From contig CAMCFN010000024.1 in assembly GCA_945874145.1 (NCBI GenBank), positions 1 through 52,559 of the forward strand: DNA of 52,559 nt. Direction: 5' to 3'. The DNA comes from Akkermansia muciniphila (GTDB taxonomy: Bacteria; Verrucomicrobiota; Verrucomicrobiia; Limisphaerales; SXTU01). The notes below the pieces were generated by a model, which made no database searches, was not told the origin of the DNA, and was given only the letters and a program-made list of their open reading frames with translations. Of this stretch, positions 1 to 8,394 are shown piece after piece; within the stretch, counting starts at the first letter, position 1; the number at the start of each line of letters is the position of its first letter. A program made the translations under genes and the position numbers.

Positions 1-120
1 CTGCTGCGCAGTGCGGTGCTGGCGGTGCTGGCCGAGCACCATCCCGAACAGCCCCTGCCCCCGTGGCTGGAACATTTTCATGCCCACCCCCACCACGGCC
101 TCCGCCTCCTCCGCGCATGA
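1..120 (+). CDS. C-terminal end of an unidentified protein (5' partial)
   Basis: Frame 1 is open from the first base to a TGA at 118-120 and gives 39 residues rich in Leu, His and Pro, ending in GLRLLRA. The gene would start left of the window and would converge with argD, leaving 45 bp between the stop codons. The segment is too short to assign to a family. It is called coding because it ends sensibly just before the argD stop and because no gene runs against it; a chance open frame in GC-rich DNA is the alternative. Confidence 0.4.
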   Translation: MLRSAVLAVLAEHHPEQPLPPWLEHFHAHPHHGLRLLRA

Positions 121-165
121 TCACCAACTCAAAACAAAAGACCCTGGGGGAGAGGCATGGCGCGC

Positions 166-1464
166 TTATGCGATGGCCTTAACGACACCGGTTATCAGTG
201 ACAGGCCTTCCGCCGCGTCCTCGCGCCGCAAGTTCAAGGCTGGCAGGAAACGGATGACCTGCGTGCCGCTCGGCACCGTGAGCACACCCGCGTCGTGCAG
301 GCGGTTGACGAAATTGAGCGAGCCAACCTTGCCCGTGTTGGCGAAGGCCGGGATGTTTTCAGCCAATTCGATGCCCAGCATGAAGCCTAGCCCGCGCACG
401 CCTTTGATGACCTGCGGGAACTGCGAGGCGAGCTTCTCCAGCTCCGCCTTCATCCACGCGCCCGTCTCGCGCGCGTTGTCCGCCAGCCGGTCGCGCTCGA
501 TGACCTCGAAGACCTTGTTCGCGACCGCGCACCCGAGCGGCGTGCCGCCGTAGGTCGTCGCGTGTGTGCCCGGCCCAAGCAAGTCACACAGCTGCACGCC
601 GTGGTGCGCCTCACGCACCCAGAACGCACCGATGGGAAAACCACCGCCGAGCGACTTCGCCATCGAGACCCCATCGGGCAGGAACTTGTCCGCACTAGGA
701 ACCCCTTCGAGCAGGCGCTGGAAACTCTGAAACCGCCCGGTGCGGAAGTGCCCGCATTGCACGCCGTCCATCAACAAGAGCATCCGCTGCTCGTCGCAGA
801 GCTGTCGCAAGCCGAGCAGATAGTCCGCGCTCGCCGGAGCGATGCCGCCCTCGCCCTGCACGCCTTCGATGAGAATCGCGGCGGTCGCAGGCGTGATGGC
901 GTCCCGCACCGCTTGCAGGTCGTTGTAAGGGACATGCTTGAAGCCCGCCACCGCCGGCTCGAAACCTTTCTTCACCTTCTCCTGTCCCGTCGCCGCGATG
1001 CCCGCAAGCGTGCGCCCGTGGAAGGAGTTCCACGCGGTGATGATTTCAAAGCGCCCCTCGTCGTGGCCAAACTTGCGCGCGAGCTTGTAGAGACCTTCGT
1101 TCGCCTCCGCGCCGGAGTTGCTGAAGAACACCTTACCGGGGGCGAGGTGACGGACAATCTGCTGCGCCAGTCGGCCTTGCGGCTCGTGGTAATAGAGATT
1201 CGAGATGTGCATCATCCGCCGCGACTGCTCGACGAGCGCTTCGGTGATTTCCGAGTTCGCATGGCCGAGCGAGCAGACCGCGATGCCGCCACCGAGATCG
1301 AGATAACGCTTGCCGTTCACGTCCCACAAGTGGCTCCCCTGCCCGCGGGCGAAAACCAGTTCGAAGCGTCCGTAGCTGGGCACGACGTATTTCTGGAACA
1401 GGCCAAGGACGGCTTGCTGCTCGTTATGAACGATGGCGGGCGGTGTCGGAACGATTTCTTTCAT
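166..1464 (-). CDS. argD: Acetylornithine/succinyldiaminopimelate aminotransferase
   Basis: PLP-dependent class III aminotransferase of about 432 residues that converts N-acetylglutamate semialdehyde to N-acetylornithine in arginine synthesis; related enzymes also act in lysine synthesis. Visible motifs are SNSGAEANE in the cofactor phosphate region, MDGVQCGHFRTG with Asp233 for the pyridine nitrogen, and AKSLGGGFPIGA with Lys270 as the expected Schiff-base lysine. Most relatives have DEVQ where this protein has DGVQ; the Asp and Gln that touch PLP are kept, so activity is expected. An upstream in-frame Met (1497) adds 11 residues that read through a GCAAAGG-type repeat, so the Met at 1464 is preferred. 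It lies 77 bp downstream of argB on the same strand, so an argB-argD operon is likely. Confidence 0.93.
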   Translation of the reverse strand: MKEIVPTPPAIVHNEQQAVLGLFQKYVVPSYGRFELVFARGQGSHLWDVNGKRYLDLGGGIAVCSLGHANSEITEALVEQSRRMMHISNLYYHEPQGRLAQQIVRHLAPGKVFFSNSGAEANEGLYKLARKFGHDEGRFEIITAWNSFHGRTLAGIAATGQEKVKKGFEPAVAGFKHVPYNDLQAVRDAITPATAAILIEGVQGEGGIAPASADYLLGLRQLCDEQRMLLLMDGVQCGHFRTGRFQSFQRLLEGVPSADKFLPDGVSMAKSLGGGFPIGAFWVREAHHGVQLCDLLGPGTHATTYGGTPLGCAVANKVFEVIERDRLADNARETGAWMKAELEKLASQFPQVIKGVRGLGFMLGIELAENIPAFANTGKVGSLNFVNRLHDAGVLTVPSGTQVIRFLPALNLRREDAAEGLSLITGVVKAIA

Positions 1465-1541
1465 TACGCGCGGAGATTTAGCCGCGAAAGGGCGCAAAGG
1501 TCACAGAGAAAATTGCGGATCAAGCGAACAAGCAAGATTCA

Positions 1542-2423
1542 TCAGGCCACGACTTCGGTGCCAACCCCTTCGTCCGTGAAAATCTCGAGCAGCACGGAAT
1601 GCTGCTGCCGGCCGTCCACAAACTGGACCTTCTCCACGCCGGACTGGATGGCGGCGACGGCGCTGTCCACCTTGGGAATCATCCCCTTGTCCACCACGCC
1701 GACGGCCTTCAGGGATGGCACCTCACCAATGCGCAGGTGCGTGATCAGCGTCGCCGGGTCTCGGGGATCGCGCATGAGGCCGGGCACGTCGGACATGAAG
1801 ACGAGCCGGCGGGCTTTGAGCGCGATGGCGGCCTGCGCGGCAGCCACGTCGGCGTTGCAATTGTAAATCTTCCCGTCCTCGCCACGCGCCGTGGGGCTGA
1901 TGACCGGCGTGATGCCGTGCGCGATGCACTCCAGCAATGGCGCGGTGTTCACCCCCACGACCTCGCCCACGTATCCGATGTCCAGCTTCTGGCCGGGCCG
2001 GTCCTTATCGTCGAGCCAGAGCTTTCGACAAGTGAAAATGTCTGTGCCCAGAAAGCCCCGCGCCTTGCCGCCGAGCGACTGGATGGTGCGGACAATCTCC
2101 GGGTTGATTTCGCGAGAGAGCACTTGATCCACCACGCCGACCGTCGCCTCGTCGGTCACGCGCATCCCCTGGATGAAGTTGGCCTTCAGCCCGGCGGCGT
2201 CCATCGCGCGCGTGATGGCCTTGCCGCCGCCGTGAACGACAACGGGGTTGATCTCCACCGCTTCGAGGAACACGACATCGCGCGCCACACCGTTGCGCAC
2301 AGCAGGATCGGGCGAGTCCATGAAGCTGCCGCCGTATTTCACGACGAACGTGGCGTGGCTGAACTTCTGGATGTAGGGCAACGCCTCCAGGAGCGTCGCG
2401 GCTTTGGTGATGGGGTCGTGCAT
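1542..2423 (-). CDS. argB: Acetylglutamate kinase
   Basis: Amino acid kinase family enzyme of 293 residues, the usual length, phosphorylating N-acetylglutamate with ATP in the second step of arginine synthesis. The N-terminal VVKYGGSFMDS loop, the VVHGGGKAI glycine loop for the acetylglutamate and phosphate, and the late YNCNADVAA nucleotide-side motif are all present, followed by the MSDVPGLMRD and VDKGMIPKVDSA segments typical of ArgB. It is the first gene of a minus-strand argB-argD pair and diverges from aroB across 176 bp, which must hold both promoters. Whether arginine feeds back on it cannot be judged by eye. Confidence 0.96.
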   Translation of the reverse strand: MHDPITKAATLLEALPYIQKFSHATFVVKYGGSFMDSPDPAVRNGVARDVVFLEAVEINPVVVHGGGKAITRAMDAAGLKANFIQGMRVTDEATVGVVDQVLSREINPEIVRTIQSLGGKARGFLGTDIFTCRKLWLDDKDRPGQKLDIGYVGEVVGVNTAPLLECIAHGITPVISPTARGEDGKIYNCNADVAAAQAAIALKARRLVFMSDVPGLMRDPRDPATLITHLRIGEVPSLKAVGVVDKGMIPKVDSAVAAIQSGVEKVQFVDGRQQHSVLLEIFTDEGVGTEVVA

Positions 2424-2599
2424 CTGTCTGCCACATTCTTAGCCAGAACGAGCGGTGAACAAAATAAAGAATTCTCCTGAAGCTCCGATTACCCTTGCCC
2501 GCACTCAGCAAATCCAAGGACGCCCTGCAAACACCGGTCTCGACCACGTCCGTCAGATTCAGCGGTGACAGCCTGCTGGCCGAGCTTTAGTGTGCGGCC

Positions 2600-3712
2600 A
2601 TGCCTTTGGTGAAAGTGTCCCTAGGGACGCGGAGCTACAACATCAAGATTGGCGGCAGCCTGCTGCCTGGACTCGGCGCGGATTGCGCTGCTCTCAAGCT
2701 CGGCCAGAAATGTGCCGTCATCACGGACACCAACGTCGCTGCGCGTTACGCCAAGCCCGCGCTCGCAAGCCTCAACCGCGCCGGTTTCGAGCCCCTGCTC
2801 ATCACCGTGCCGGCTGGGGAAACCGCCAAGCGACTCAAACAGGTCGAAGCCTGCTACAACCAGCTCGCCGCAAACCGCATGGAGCGGAAGTCCTTCATCG
2901 TCGCGCTCGGCGGCGGCGTGGTGGGCGACCTCGCGGGCTTCGTAGCGGCGAGTTACCTACGCGGCATTCCCTTCGTGCAGGTGCCCACGACCTTGCTCGC
3001 GCAAGTGGACAGCTCGGTCGGCGGCAAGACTGGGGTGAACCTCGCGGCGGGCAAGAACCTCGTCGGCGCTTTCTACCAACCGCGGCTCGTGCTGTGTGAT
3101 CTCAACGCCTTGCGCACCTTGCCGGAGCGCGAGTTCCGCGCGGGCCTCGCGGAGGTCATCAAATACGGCATCATCTACGATGCGGACCTCTTCGTGCGGC
3201 TGGAGCGCGACATGCCAAAGATTCTCCGCCGTGACGCCGCCTCCCTCGCCCACATCGTCGCACGCTCGTGCGAAATCAAGGCGGACGTGGTCTCGCAGGA
3301 TGAAACCGAGAGCGGGCTGCGGGCGATACTGAACTTCGGCCACACCATCGGTCACGCCATCGAAGCCATCACCGCGTATGGGCGCTACCTTCACGGCGAG
3401 GCGATTTCGATTGGGCAGGTCGCGGCGGCGCATCTGTCAGCCGAACGGCTGGGCTTGTCAACGGACGAAGTGGAGCGCATCCGCGCGCTGTTCGTCACGG
3501 CTGGTTTGCCGGTGGAGCTCAAGTTGAGCGCCAGCCAACGGGGCGGGCTGCTTGCTGCCATGACGCTCGATAAAAAGGTGAGCGCGGGTGAAATCAAATT
3601 CGTGCTCGCCGAACGCCTCGGGAAGGTGACGTGGGGCCAGAAGGTGCCGTCTGCTTCAGTGCAGCGGGCGTTGGATTTGGTGCAGTTCAAACCCGACCGG
3701 CGAAAACGCTGA
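2600..3712 (+). CDS. aroB: 3-dehydroquinate synthase
   Basis: NAD- and metal-dependent enzyme of 370 residues that cyclises DAHP to 3-dehydroquinate, the second step of the shikimate pathway. Seen in order: PAGETAKRLK (variant of the PSGEQ motif), GGGVVGDLAGF for NAD, VPTTLLAQVDSSVGGKTG, the metal ligand Glu in LAEVIKYG, and the metal-binding His residues in NFGHTIGHAIE and LHGEAISIG. All key residues are present. The peptidase gene follows after only 3 bp, so the two are probably cotranscribed, though no functional link is obvious. No good Shine-Dalgarno sequence precedes the ATG. Confidence 0.96.
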   Translation: MPLVKVSLGTRSYNIKIGGSLLPGLGADCAALKLGQKCAVITDTNVAARYAKPALASLNRAGFEPLLITVPAGETAKRLKQVEACYNQLAANRMERKSFIVALGGGVVGDLAGFVAASYLRGIPFVQVPTTLLAQVDSSVGGKTGVNLAAGKNLVGAFYQPRLVLCDLNALRTLPEREFRAGLAEVIKYGIIYDADLFVRLERDMPKILRRDAASLAHIVARSCEIKADVVSQDETESGLRAILNFGHTIGHAIEAITAYGRYLHGEAISIGQVAAAHLSAERLGLSTDEVERIRALFVTAGLPVELKLSASQRGGLLAAMTLDKKVSAGEIKFVLAERLGKVTWGQKVPSASVQRALDLVQFKPDRRKR

Positions 3713-3715
3713 TTC

Positions 3716-4747
3716 ATGCGCATCACACCAGTCATCGCCCTGCTGTTGTCCATCTCCGTGATGTCTCCGCGCGCACAAGAGCCAAAGCCCAGCGCCGCCC
3801 CAACGGCAGGCTTCGTCCTCGTCATCCATGGGGGTGCGGGACTGATGGCCAAGGATGAATTCACACCCGACCGTGAGAAGGCCAGCCGGGCCACCATGGA
3901 AGCCGCTTTGCTGGCTGGCCATGGAGTGCTCGCCCGCGGCGGCACAAGCGTGGATGCGGTGATCACCGCCATTCGCATCCTGGAAGATTCGCCCCTCTTC
4001 AACGCCGGGAGAGGTTCCGCGCTCACCGCCGAGGGGACCGTGGAAATGGACGCCTCCCTGATGGACGGAGCCAGCCACCGGGCCGGAGCGGTGGCCGGAG
4101 TGAAACACGTCAAGAACCCGATTGAGCTGGCCCGGCTCGTCATGGACAAGACGCCGCACGTGATGCTGGCAGGTGAAGGCGCGGAGGCACTGGCAAAGCA
4201 GCACAATCTGGCTCTCATGCCGCCAGAATACTTCGTCACCGAGCTTCGCCGCCTCCAACTGGAACGGGTGCAGCGTCAGGAAAAGGCCCGGAAGGAAAAG
4301 CAGGAGAAGTCCCAGCACGGCGGGGTTGAGTCCATCGGCACGGTCGGCGCGGTGGCCTTGGACAAGCACGGCAACCTGGCCGCCGGCACCTCCACCGGTG
4401 GGATGGTCAACAAACGTTTCGGCCGCATCGGGGATTCTCCTGTCATCGGCGCGGGCACTTATGCACACAACCACACCTGCGCCGTGTCCGGCACCGGCCA
4501 TGGCGAATACTACCTGCGCGGGGTGCTGGCCTACGACATTGCCGCCAAGATGGATTATCAGGGCTGGTCGCTCACCAACGCCGCAACGGACGTGGTGATG
4601 CGCAAGCTGTCCGAAGCTGGTGGAATGGGCGGCGTCATCGCGCTCGATTCCAAGGGCAACGTGGCCATGCCCTTCAACACTCAGGGCATGTATCGGGGCG
4701 TTATCCGTGCGGATGGCAAACCTTGGACGGCCATCCGGAAAGAGTGA
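3716..4747 (+). CDS. Exported isoaspartyl peptidase / plant-type L-asparaginase
   Basis: Ntn-hydrolase precursor of 343 residues of the family that removes isoaspartyl residues or hydrolyses asparagine after self-cleavage into two subunits. It starts with a signal peptide (hydrophobic residues about 4-16, then SPRAQ). LVIHGGAG, GGTSVDAV, NAGRGSALT and EMDASLMDG belong to the alpha subunit. A basic, Lys/Glu-rich linker precedes the cleavage site SIGTVGAVALD, where Thr209 should become the new N-terminal nucleophile. STGGMVNK and GDSPVIGAGTYA then form the substrate pocket, and SGTGHGE follows. The gene lies 3 bp after aroB. Periplasmic or secreted location is inferred from the signal peptide. 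Confidence 0.92.
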   Translation: MRITPVIALLLSISVMSPRAQEPKPSAAPTAGFVLVIHGGAGLMAKDEFTPDREKASRATMEAALLAGHGVLARGGTSVDAVITAIRILEDSPLFNAGRGSALTAEGTVEMDASLMDGASHRAGAVAGVKHVKNPIELARLVMDKTPHVMLAGEGAEALAKQHNLALMPPEYFVTELRRLQLERVQRQEKARKEKQEKSQHGGVESIGTVGAVALDKHGNLAAGTSTGGMVNKRFGRIGDSPVIGAGTYAHNHTCAVSGTGHGEYYLRGVLAYDIAAKMDYQGWSLTNAATDVVMRKLSEAGGMGGVIALDSKGNVAMPFNTQGMYRGVIRADGKPWTAIRKE

Positions 4748-4781
4748 CGCCCCGCAGATCAAGGAAAACTCCGAAACAGGG

Positions 4782-5126
4782 ATGTTTTCTCGAATGAGAG
4801 GAGCTTGGTTACCAACCCGCCGCGACAAGCTGCTCTGGGCGTTCAACGCCCTGTTGCTGGTTGTTGCCGTCGTGTTCTGGCAAAAGCTTCGCTGGAAAAA
4901 AATTAGCGACTCGCCCTCCGGTATGGTCTGGCAGCGAGGTCACACTACTCACGTGGACCGCAACCGCGATGGTTTGGTGGACGAGGAAACGATCACCCTG
5001 CCCAACGGAGACAAGTTTTTCCGCCGCGATACAAACTTGGATGGCTGGTTTGACTGTCGTTACGTCGAACGCAACGGGTTGGTGCATGGGGCGGACCAGA
5101 TTCGGGAACAGGCGCCATCGCATTGA
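4782..5126 (+). CDS. Small membrane-anchored protein with two EF-hand-like loops
   Basis: A 114-residue protein of no recognised family. After a basic start, one hydrophobic segment (about residues 19-33, LLWAFNALLLVVAVVFW) should anchor it to the membrane with the rest outside. The outer part has two calcium-loop-like motifs, DRNRDGLVDEE and DTNLDGWFDCRY, with Asp/Asn at loop positions 1, 3, 5 and 9 and Gly at 6, as in dockerin and excalibur-type repeats. The frame is open further upstream but overlaps the peptidase; the ATG at 4782, preceded by ACAGG, gives the sensible N-terminus. Met5 at 4794 is an alternative. Calcium binding is inference. Confidence 0.7.
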   Translation: MFSRMRGAWLPTRRDKLLWAFNALLLVVAVVFWQKLRWKKISDSPSGMVWQRGHTTHVDRNRDGLVDEETITLPNGDKFFRRDTNLDGWFDCRYVERNGLVHGADQIREQAPSH

Positions 5127-5213
5127 AGCGATGGGAACACTTCCGCCGAACGCAGGAAACGGACTCGACTTCCCCGGTCACTGGCCAAGGGCTTTTGCCA
5201 CCTAGTCCGGCGT

Positions 5214-5233
5214 GGCGGACCAACCCGTCCGCC
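5214..5233 (-). terminator. GC-rich hairpin after the cytochrome/SUMF1 gene
   Basis: GGCGGAC (5214-5220) and GTCCGCC (5227-5233) form a perfect 7-bp stem with the 6-nt loop CAACCC, touching the stop codon of the minus-strand gene. There is no T-run on either side, so it may be a weak or factor-dependent terminator, or an mRNA 3'-end stabiliser. A second small hairpin (CATCGC/GCGATG, 5116-5133) covers the stop codon of the plus-strand gene that converges here. Confidence 0.4.
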
Positions 5234-6964
5234 TCATTCCTTCTCCTGCTCGCTGTTCCAGAAGCGCTGCATCTCTGCCGCGCTCGGCACCGTCAACGGA
5301 CGCACGATGCGGAACCCGAGGAATTGCGCGTCCGTGAGATACCAGATGCTCTTTGGGAGCTGCGGGTCCTGTTGCTTCCATGACTTGTCCGAGCCACGCC
5401 GGGCGGCACTGCGCAGCTTCGCGAGGCCGTCATCCCAAGAGCCGCCCCGGGCAACCTGCGGATAGGGCGACGCTTGCTTGAGCCACGGGTCTTGAACGAG
5501 CGCCTTCACCTTGTCGTAATTTGGCTCGTATTGATCGATGCACCACTCAGCCACGTTGCCGTGCATATCGTAGAGGCCCCAAGGATTGGGCTTCTTCTTG
5601 CCTACCTTTTGATACTTGAAGTCGCTGTTCGCCTCGAACCACGCGTATTGCTTCGCGTCCGCTACATCATCGCCCCAGGAGTAAGCCGTCTTGGTGCCGG
5701 CGCGCGCGGCGTATTCCCACTCGGCTTCGGTCGGCAGGCGGTAGAAGTGGCCGGTCTTCGCGGAGAGCCACTGGCAATACTTGTTCGCCGCATGCTGGGT
5801 CATGCTGATGGCCGGATAGCCATCCTTGCCCATGCCAAAGGACATTTCCACATAGGGTTTGGTGGGGCGCGCGACGCCCTCGGAGATCTTGTCAATCGCC
5901 GCGTCGGACTTGATGCGGTCTTTGAACTTCTTCTCCTCGTCAATATACATGAACAGCTCAAACTCGTTCCAAGTAACCTCGTGCGTGCCCATCCAGAACG
6001 GGGAAATCTTCACGGTGCGCTGCGGGCCTTCGTTCGCCTCGCGGCCCTTTTCGCCCATCGCGCTGCCCATCACGAACTGCCCTGCCGGAATCGGCACGAG
6101 CGCGTAGCTCACCTCGGTGCCCACGACGGTGTTCGTGTAGGGCTTCATGTCGGCGGCCGTCTTCTCCTGGTGCTTCGCCGTGATGAACTTGTGGATGGTG
6201 GCGACGGTTTCGTTCTCGTTCGCACCGGAAGCCGCCTCCTTTTTCTTCTGCTGGAGGACGATGCCGTCGGGCCAGACCGCGCCTTGCTGAATCCACAGCT
6301 TCACGAACTCAATCTCCTCCTTCGTGAGCCGATCCTTCGCCTTCGGCGGCATCACACGCTCGTCGTCAATCGGGTGCGTCGTCGAGGCGTAAATGGGGCT
6401 CTTCTCCGCCTGAAACGGCACCACGCCCGTGCCACCGTCGCCGCCCTTGAAAGTCAGCTCCCGCGTCTCCATGCGCAGACCGCCCTTGGCATGGCCCTCG
6501 CGATGGCAGGCCACGCAGTTGAACTCGAAGATGGGCTGGATGTCCTTGGCAAAGTTGATCTTTTTGGAGACGCCGAGCTTCACCCCGGCTGGCCATTTCG
6601 CACCGGCGTCGATCCACTGGCGGAGCTTTTCCTGCTGCTCTTTCGGCAACAGTCCTTCCTTGGGCGGGGGCATCACGCCATCGTCGTCTGGTTTGAGGGC
6701 GGTGGAGCTGAATAGTTTGCTGTCTTTCGCCTTGCCGGGAACAAGGGCGGTGCCGCTATCACCACCTTTAATGGCATCAGCCAAGGTATGGAGGCGCAAG
6801 CCGCCTTTCTTCTGTTCCTCGCCGTGGCACTTGGTGCAATTGACTTCCAGAATGGGGCGGATGTCCCGGGCGAAGTCCACTTGGGCCGCGGCGGTAAGGC
6901 AACTTGAGGCGAATGCGACGCCCGCAAGAATGGAACCGGATACCAAACGAAATGCGTTGCTCAT
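5234..6964 (-). CDS. Secreted protein with two cytochrome c-type domains and a formylglycine-generating-enzyme-like (SUMF1) domain
   Basis: A 576-residue exported protein. A signal peptide (about residues 1-27, ending LTAAAQ) is followed by two related planctomycete/verrucomicrobial cytochrome c-like modules, each with a FA(R/K)DI(R/Q)PI start, a heme-binding CxxCH (CTKCH and CVACH) and a conserved VMPP segment. After about residue 285 comes an FGE-sulfatase domain: VPIPAGQFVMGS, the FWMGTHEVTW core, YRLPTEAEWEYAARAG, WGLYDMHGNVAEW and RGGSWDDG. The C-terminal Cys pair of true formylglycine-generating enzymes is not seen, so this domain is probably a structural or binding module. Electron transfer or surface polymer binding is possible but unproven. 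It is a single-gene unit. Confidence 0.88.
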   Translation of the reverse strand: MSNAFRLVSGSILAGVAFASSCLTAAAQVDFARDIRPILEVNCTKCHGEEQKKGGLRLHTLADAIKGGDSGTALVPGKAKDSKLFSSTALKPDDDGVMPPPKEGLLPKEQQEKLRQWIDAGAKWPAGVKLGVSKKINFAKDIQPIFEFNCVACHREGHAKGGLRMETRELTFKGGDGGTGVVPFQAEKSPIYASTTHPIDDERVMPPKAKDRLTKEEIEFVKLWIQQGAVWPDGIVLQQKKKEAASGANENETVATIHKFITAKHQEKTAADMKPYTNTVVGTEVSYALVPIPAGQFVMGSAMGEKGREANEGPQRTVKISPFWMGTHEVTWNEFELFMYIDEEKKFKDRIKSDAAIDKISEGVARPTKPYVEMSFGMGKDGYPAISMTQHAANKYCQWLSAKTGHFYRLPTEAEWEYAARAGTKTAYSWGDDVADAKQYAWFEANSDFKYQKVGKKKPNPWGLYDMHGNVAEWCIDQYEPNYDKVKALVQDPWLKQASPYPQVARGGSWDDGLAKLRSAARRGSDKSWKQQDPQLPKSIWYLTDAQFLGFRIVRPLTVPSAAEMQRFWNSEQEKE

Positions 6965-7049
6965 TTGTGGGCCTAATCTAAAAGCGAATCAGCCTGTTGC
7001 AAACTGAAACTACGCGCCCGCCCCCACCCGCCGGAGCACTTGGCCAAGA

Positions 7050-7811
7050 TCACAATCCCGTGGGGTAATCGAGAAAGCTCCACGGCAGTCGGTATTTCCG
7101 GGCCAAGTGGGCCGCCAAGGCCTTCACTCCGAAAGTCTCCGTGGCGTAATGGCCACCGTAGAACACGTTGACCCCCAGCTCCTCGGCCAGCGCGAAGGTC
7201 CAGTGCGGCCCCTCGCCCGTGATGAAGGTGTCCACGCCTTCCGCCGCCGCTTTCTTCAACTCCGCCCCGGCCCCACCCGTAACAATGCCGATACGACGGC
7301 ATTCCCCCGCCCCGCCCGGCAGCAGCTTCGGCACAGCTCCGGTGGCGTGCGTAAGGCGCTTGGCCAATTCATCTCGGCTGACCTTTGCCTCGACCTGAAG
7401 GCCGATGTGCGCCCCCTTCTCGAAAAAGAACGGGCGAACCCGCTTGAAGCCCAGCGCGGCGGCGAGTTGCGCGTTGTTGCCGAGCTTCGGATGCAAGTCC
7501 AACGGCAGGTGCGAACTGTAGATGGCGAGGTTGCTCTCGATGAGCAGGCGCTGCAGCTCGCGGCGTTGGCCGGTCCACGGGACCGTGTCGCTCCAGAACA
7601 AGCCGTGATGAACCAAGAGCAAGTCTGCCTTCGCCGCGATCGCGAGTCTCACCGTGGCGAGGCTGGCATCCACCGCCGCCGCGAGACGCGTGACGCGCCC
7701 ATCGTTCTCGACTTGCAGACCGTTGTGCGCGCGATCCCAGTCCGCGACCTCGGCAGTGCGGAGGAGCTTGTCACAGTGACGGACGATGTCGGCGAGCGTG
7801 GCAGTTGCCAT
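7050..7811 (-). CDS. Nif3-like dinuclear metal centre protein (DUF34)
   Basis: About 253 residues, the usual length for the DUF34/NIF3 family, which forms toroidal hexamers with a two-metal site and whose role is still debated. Conserved pieces are WDRAHNGLQVE near the N-terminus, DLLLVHHGLFW with the metal-binding His pair, and IYSSHLPLDLHPKLGNN; near the C-terminus come TGEGPHW and GGHYATETFGV. All expected ligands appear present. Met at 7811 is chosen because family members start just before the ADIVR helix; an in-frame Met at 7835 would add eight residues. It diverges from the receiver-like gene across a short hairpin. Confidence 0.88.
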   Translation of the reverse strand: MATATLADIVRHCDKLLRTAEVADWDRAHNGLQVENDGRVTRLAAAVDASLATVRLAIAAKADLLLVHHGLFWSDTVPWTGQRRELQRLLIESNLAIYSSHLPLDLHPKLGNNAQLAAALGFKRVRPFFFEKGAHIGLQVEAKVSRDELAKRLTHATGAVPKLLPGGAGECRRIGIVTGGAGAELKKAAAEGVDTFITGEGPHWTFALAEELGVNVFYGGHYATETFGVKALAAHLARKYRLPWSFLDYPTGL

Positions 7812-7854
7812 GCGCAAATGAAACCACACCGCCATGTAAAGCTCCAGCCCGTGT

Positions 7855-7878
7855 AGGAGACGCCGTGCGGAGTCTCCT
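7855..7878. repeat. Short hairpin between divergent genes
   Basis: AGGAGAC (7855-7861) and GTCTCCT (7872-7878) form a perfect 7-bp stem around GCCGTGCGGA. It lies between the Nif3-like gene and the receiver-like gene, which diverge. It could be an operator, a transcript-end structure or one copy of a dispersed palindromic repeat; nothing else in the window settles which. Confidence 0.45.
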
Positions 7879-7924
7879 GCGGGTGGAGTTGCATTTCCCT
7901 CCGCTGCTCCCCACTCTGTGGATC

Positions 7925-8299
7925 GTGACCAGTCCGCTCGCCCTGCTCCTCTACGAACGCCTGCTCCCCGGCAGCGCGCTCGGCAACAAGCTGCGCGACC
8001 AGGGCTACCGCATTCAGCACCTCACGGACGCTGCCAGCCTCGCCGCTACCGCCGAGCAGGAGAAGCCGCTGATCGTCTTTGTGGATTTGGAGTTGAAGGG
8101 CACTGATACCTGCGCCGCCATTCGGTCGCTCAAAGCCAACGGGGCGACGGCGCACCTGCCCATCCTCGCATTCAGCAGTCCACGGCATGAACAATTGCAG
8201 GCCGATGCCCTCGCCGCCGGGGCAACGCTCATCGCCAGCGATGAAGCCATCCTCGCGCAGTTGGAACAAATGCTCGACCAAGCAATGCTCGTGGAATGA
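7925..8299 (+). CDS. Degenerate response-regulator receiver-like protein
   Basis: About 124 residues with the alternating pattern of a CheY-like receiver. Asp54 in IVFVDLELKG sits at the phospho-acceptor position. The acidic pair expected near the N-terminus is missing, and the late Lys of the usual TKP motif is replaced (ATLIASDEA), so phosphorylation chemistry is doubtful and this may be a pseudo-receiver or scaffold. GTG at 7925 is chosen because the receiver fold starts here; the frame is open further upstream but crosses the hairpin and overlaps the divergent gene. hemQ follows after 95 bp that contain heptamer repeats. Confidence 0.6.
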   Translation: MTSPLALLLYERLLPGSALGNKLRDQGYRIQHLTDAASLAATAEQEKPLIVFVDLELKGTDTCAAIRSLKANGATAHLPILAFSSPRHEQLQADALAAGATLIASDEAILAQLEQMLDQAMLVE

Positions 8300-8304
8300 G
8301 GGCA

Positions 8305-8381
8305 GTTGAAAGTTGAAAGTTGATTGCGCTGCGCAACCTCAGCCACGCTTCCCCCACCGATTACTGAACACTGAACACTGA
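8305..8381. repeat. Two heptamer tandem arrays before hemQ
   Basis: GTTGAAA is repeated with a 7-nt period at 8305-8323, and ACTGAAC is repeated with a 7-nt period at 8363-8381. Both arrays fill most of the gap between the receiver-like gene and hemQ. Similar arrays with about a 7-nt period occur near 9225-9323, 11694-11750 and 22338-22365, so this looks like a dispersed repeat style of this genome. Confidence 0.6.
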
Positions 8382-8394
8382 TTACTTCCGACTC

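Noticed and set aside
763..768. Missing Glu in the argD DEVQ motif as a sign of an inactive enzyme
   Set aside because: The Asp and Gln that contact PLP and the Schiff-base lysine are all kept, and the codon (GGC) is not one base from a Glu codon, so this looks like a stable lineage variant.
562..1866. Long plus-strand frame across argB and argD
   Set aside because: It lies antisense to two well-matched enzymes. Such long shadows are expected in GC-rich codon use, and its Arg/His-rich sequence has no fold-like pattern.
5474..6715. 413-residue plus-strand frame opposite the cytochrome/SUMF1 gene
   Set aside because: The minus strand has clear CxxCH and SUMF1 motifs; the plus frame has only Leu/Arg/Val-rich shadow sequence.
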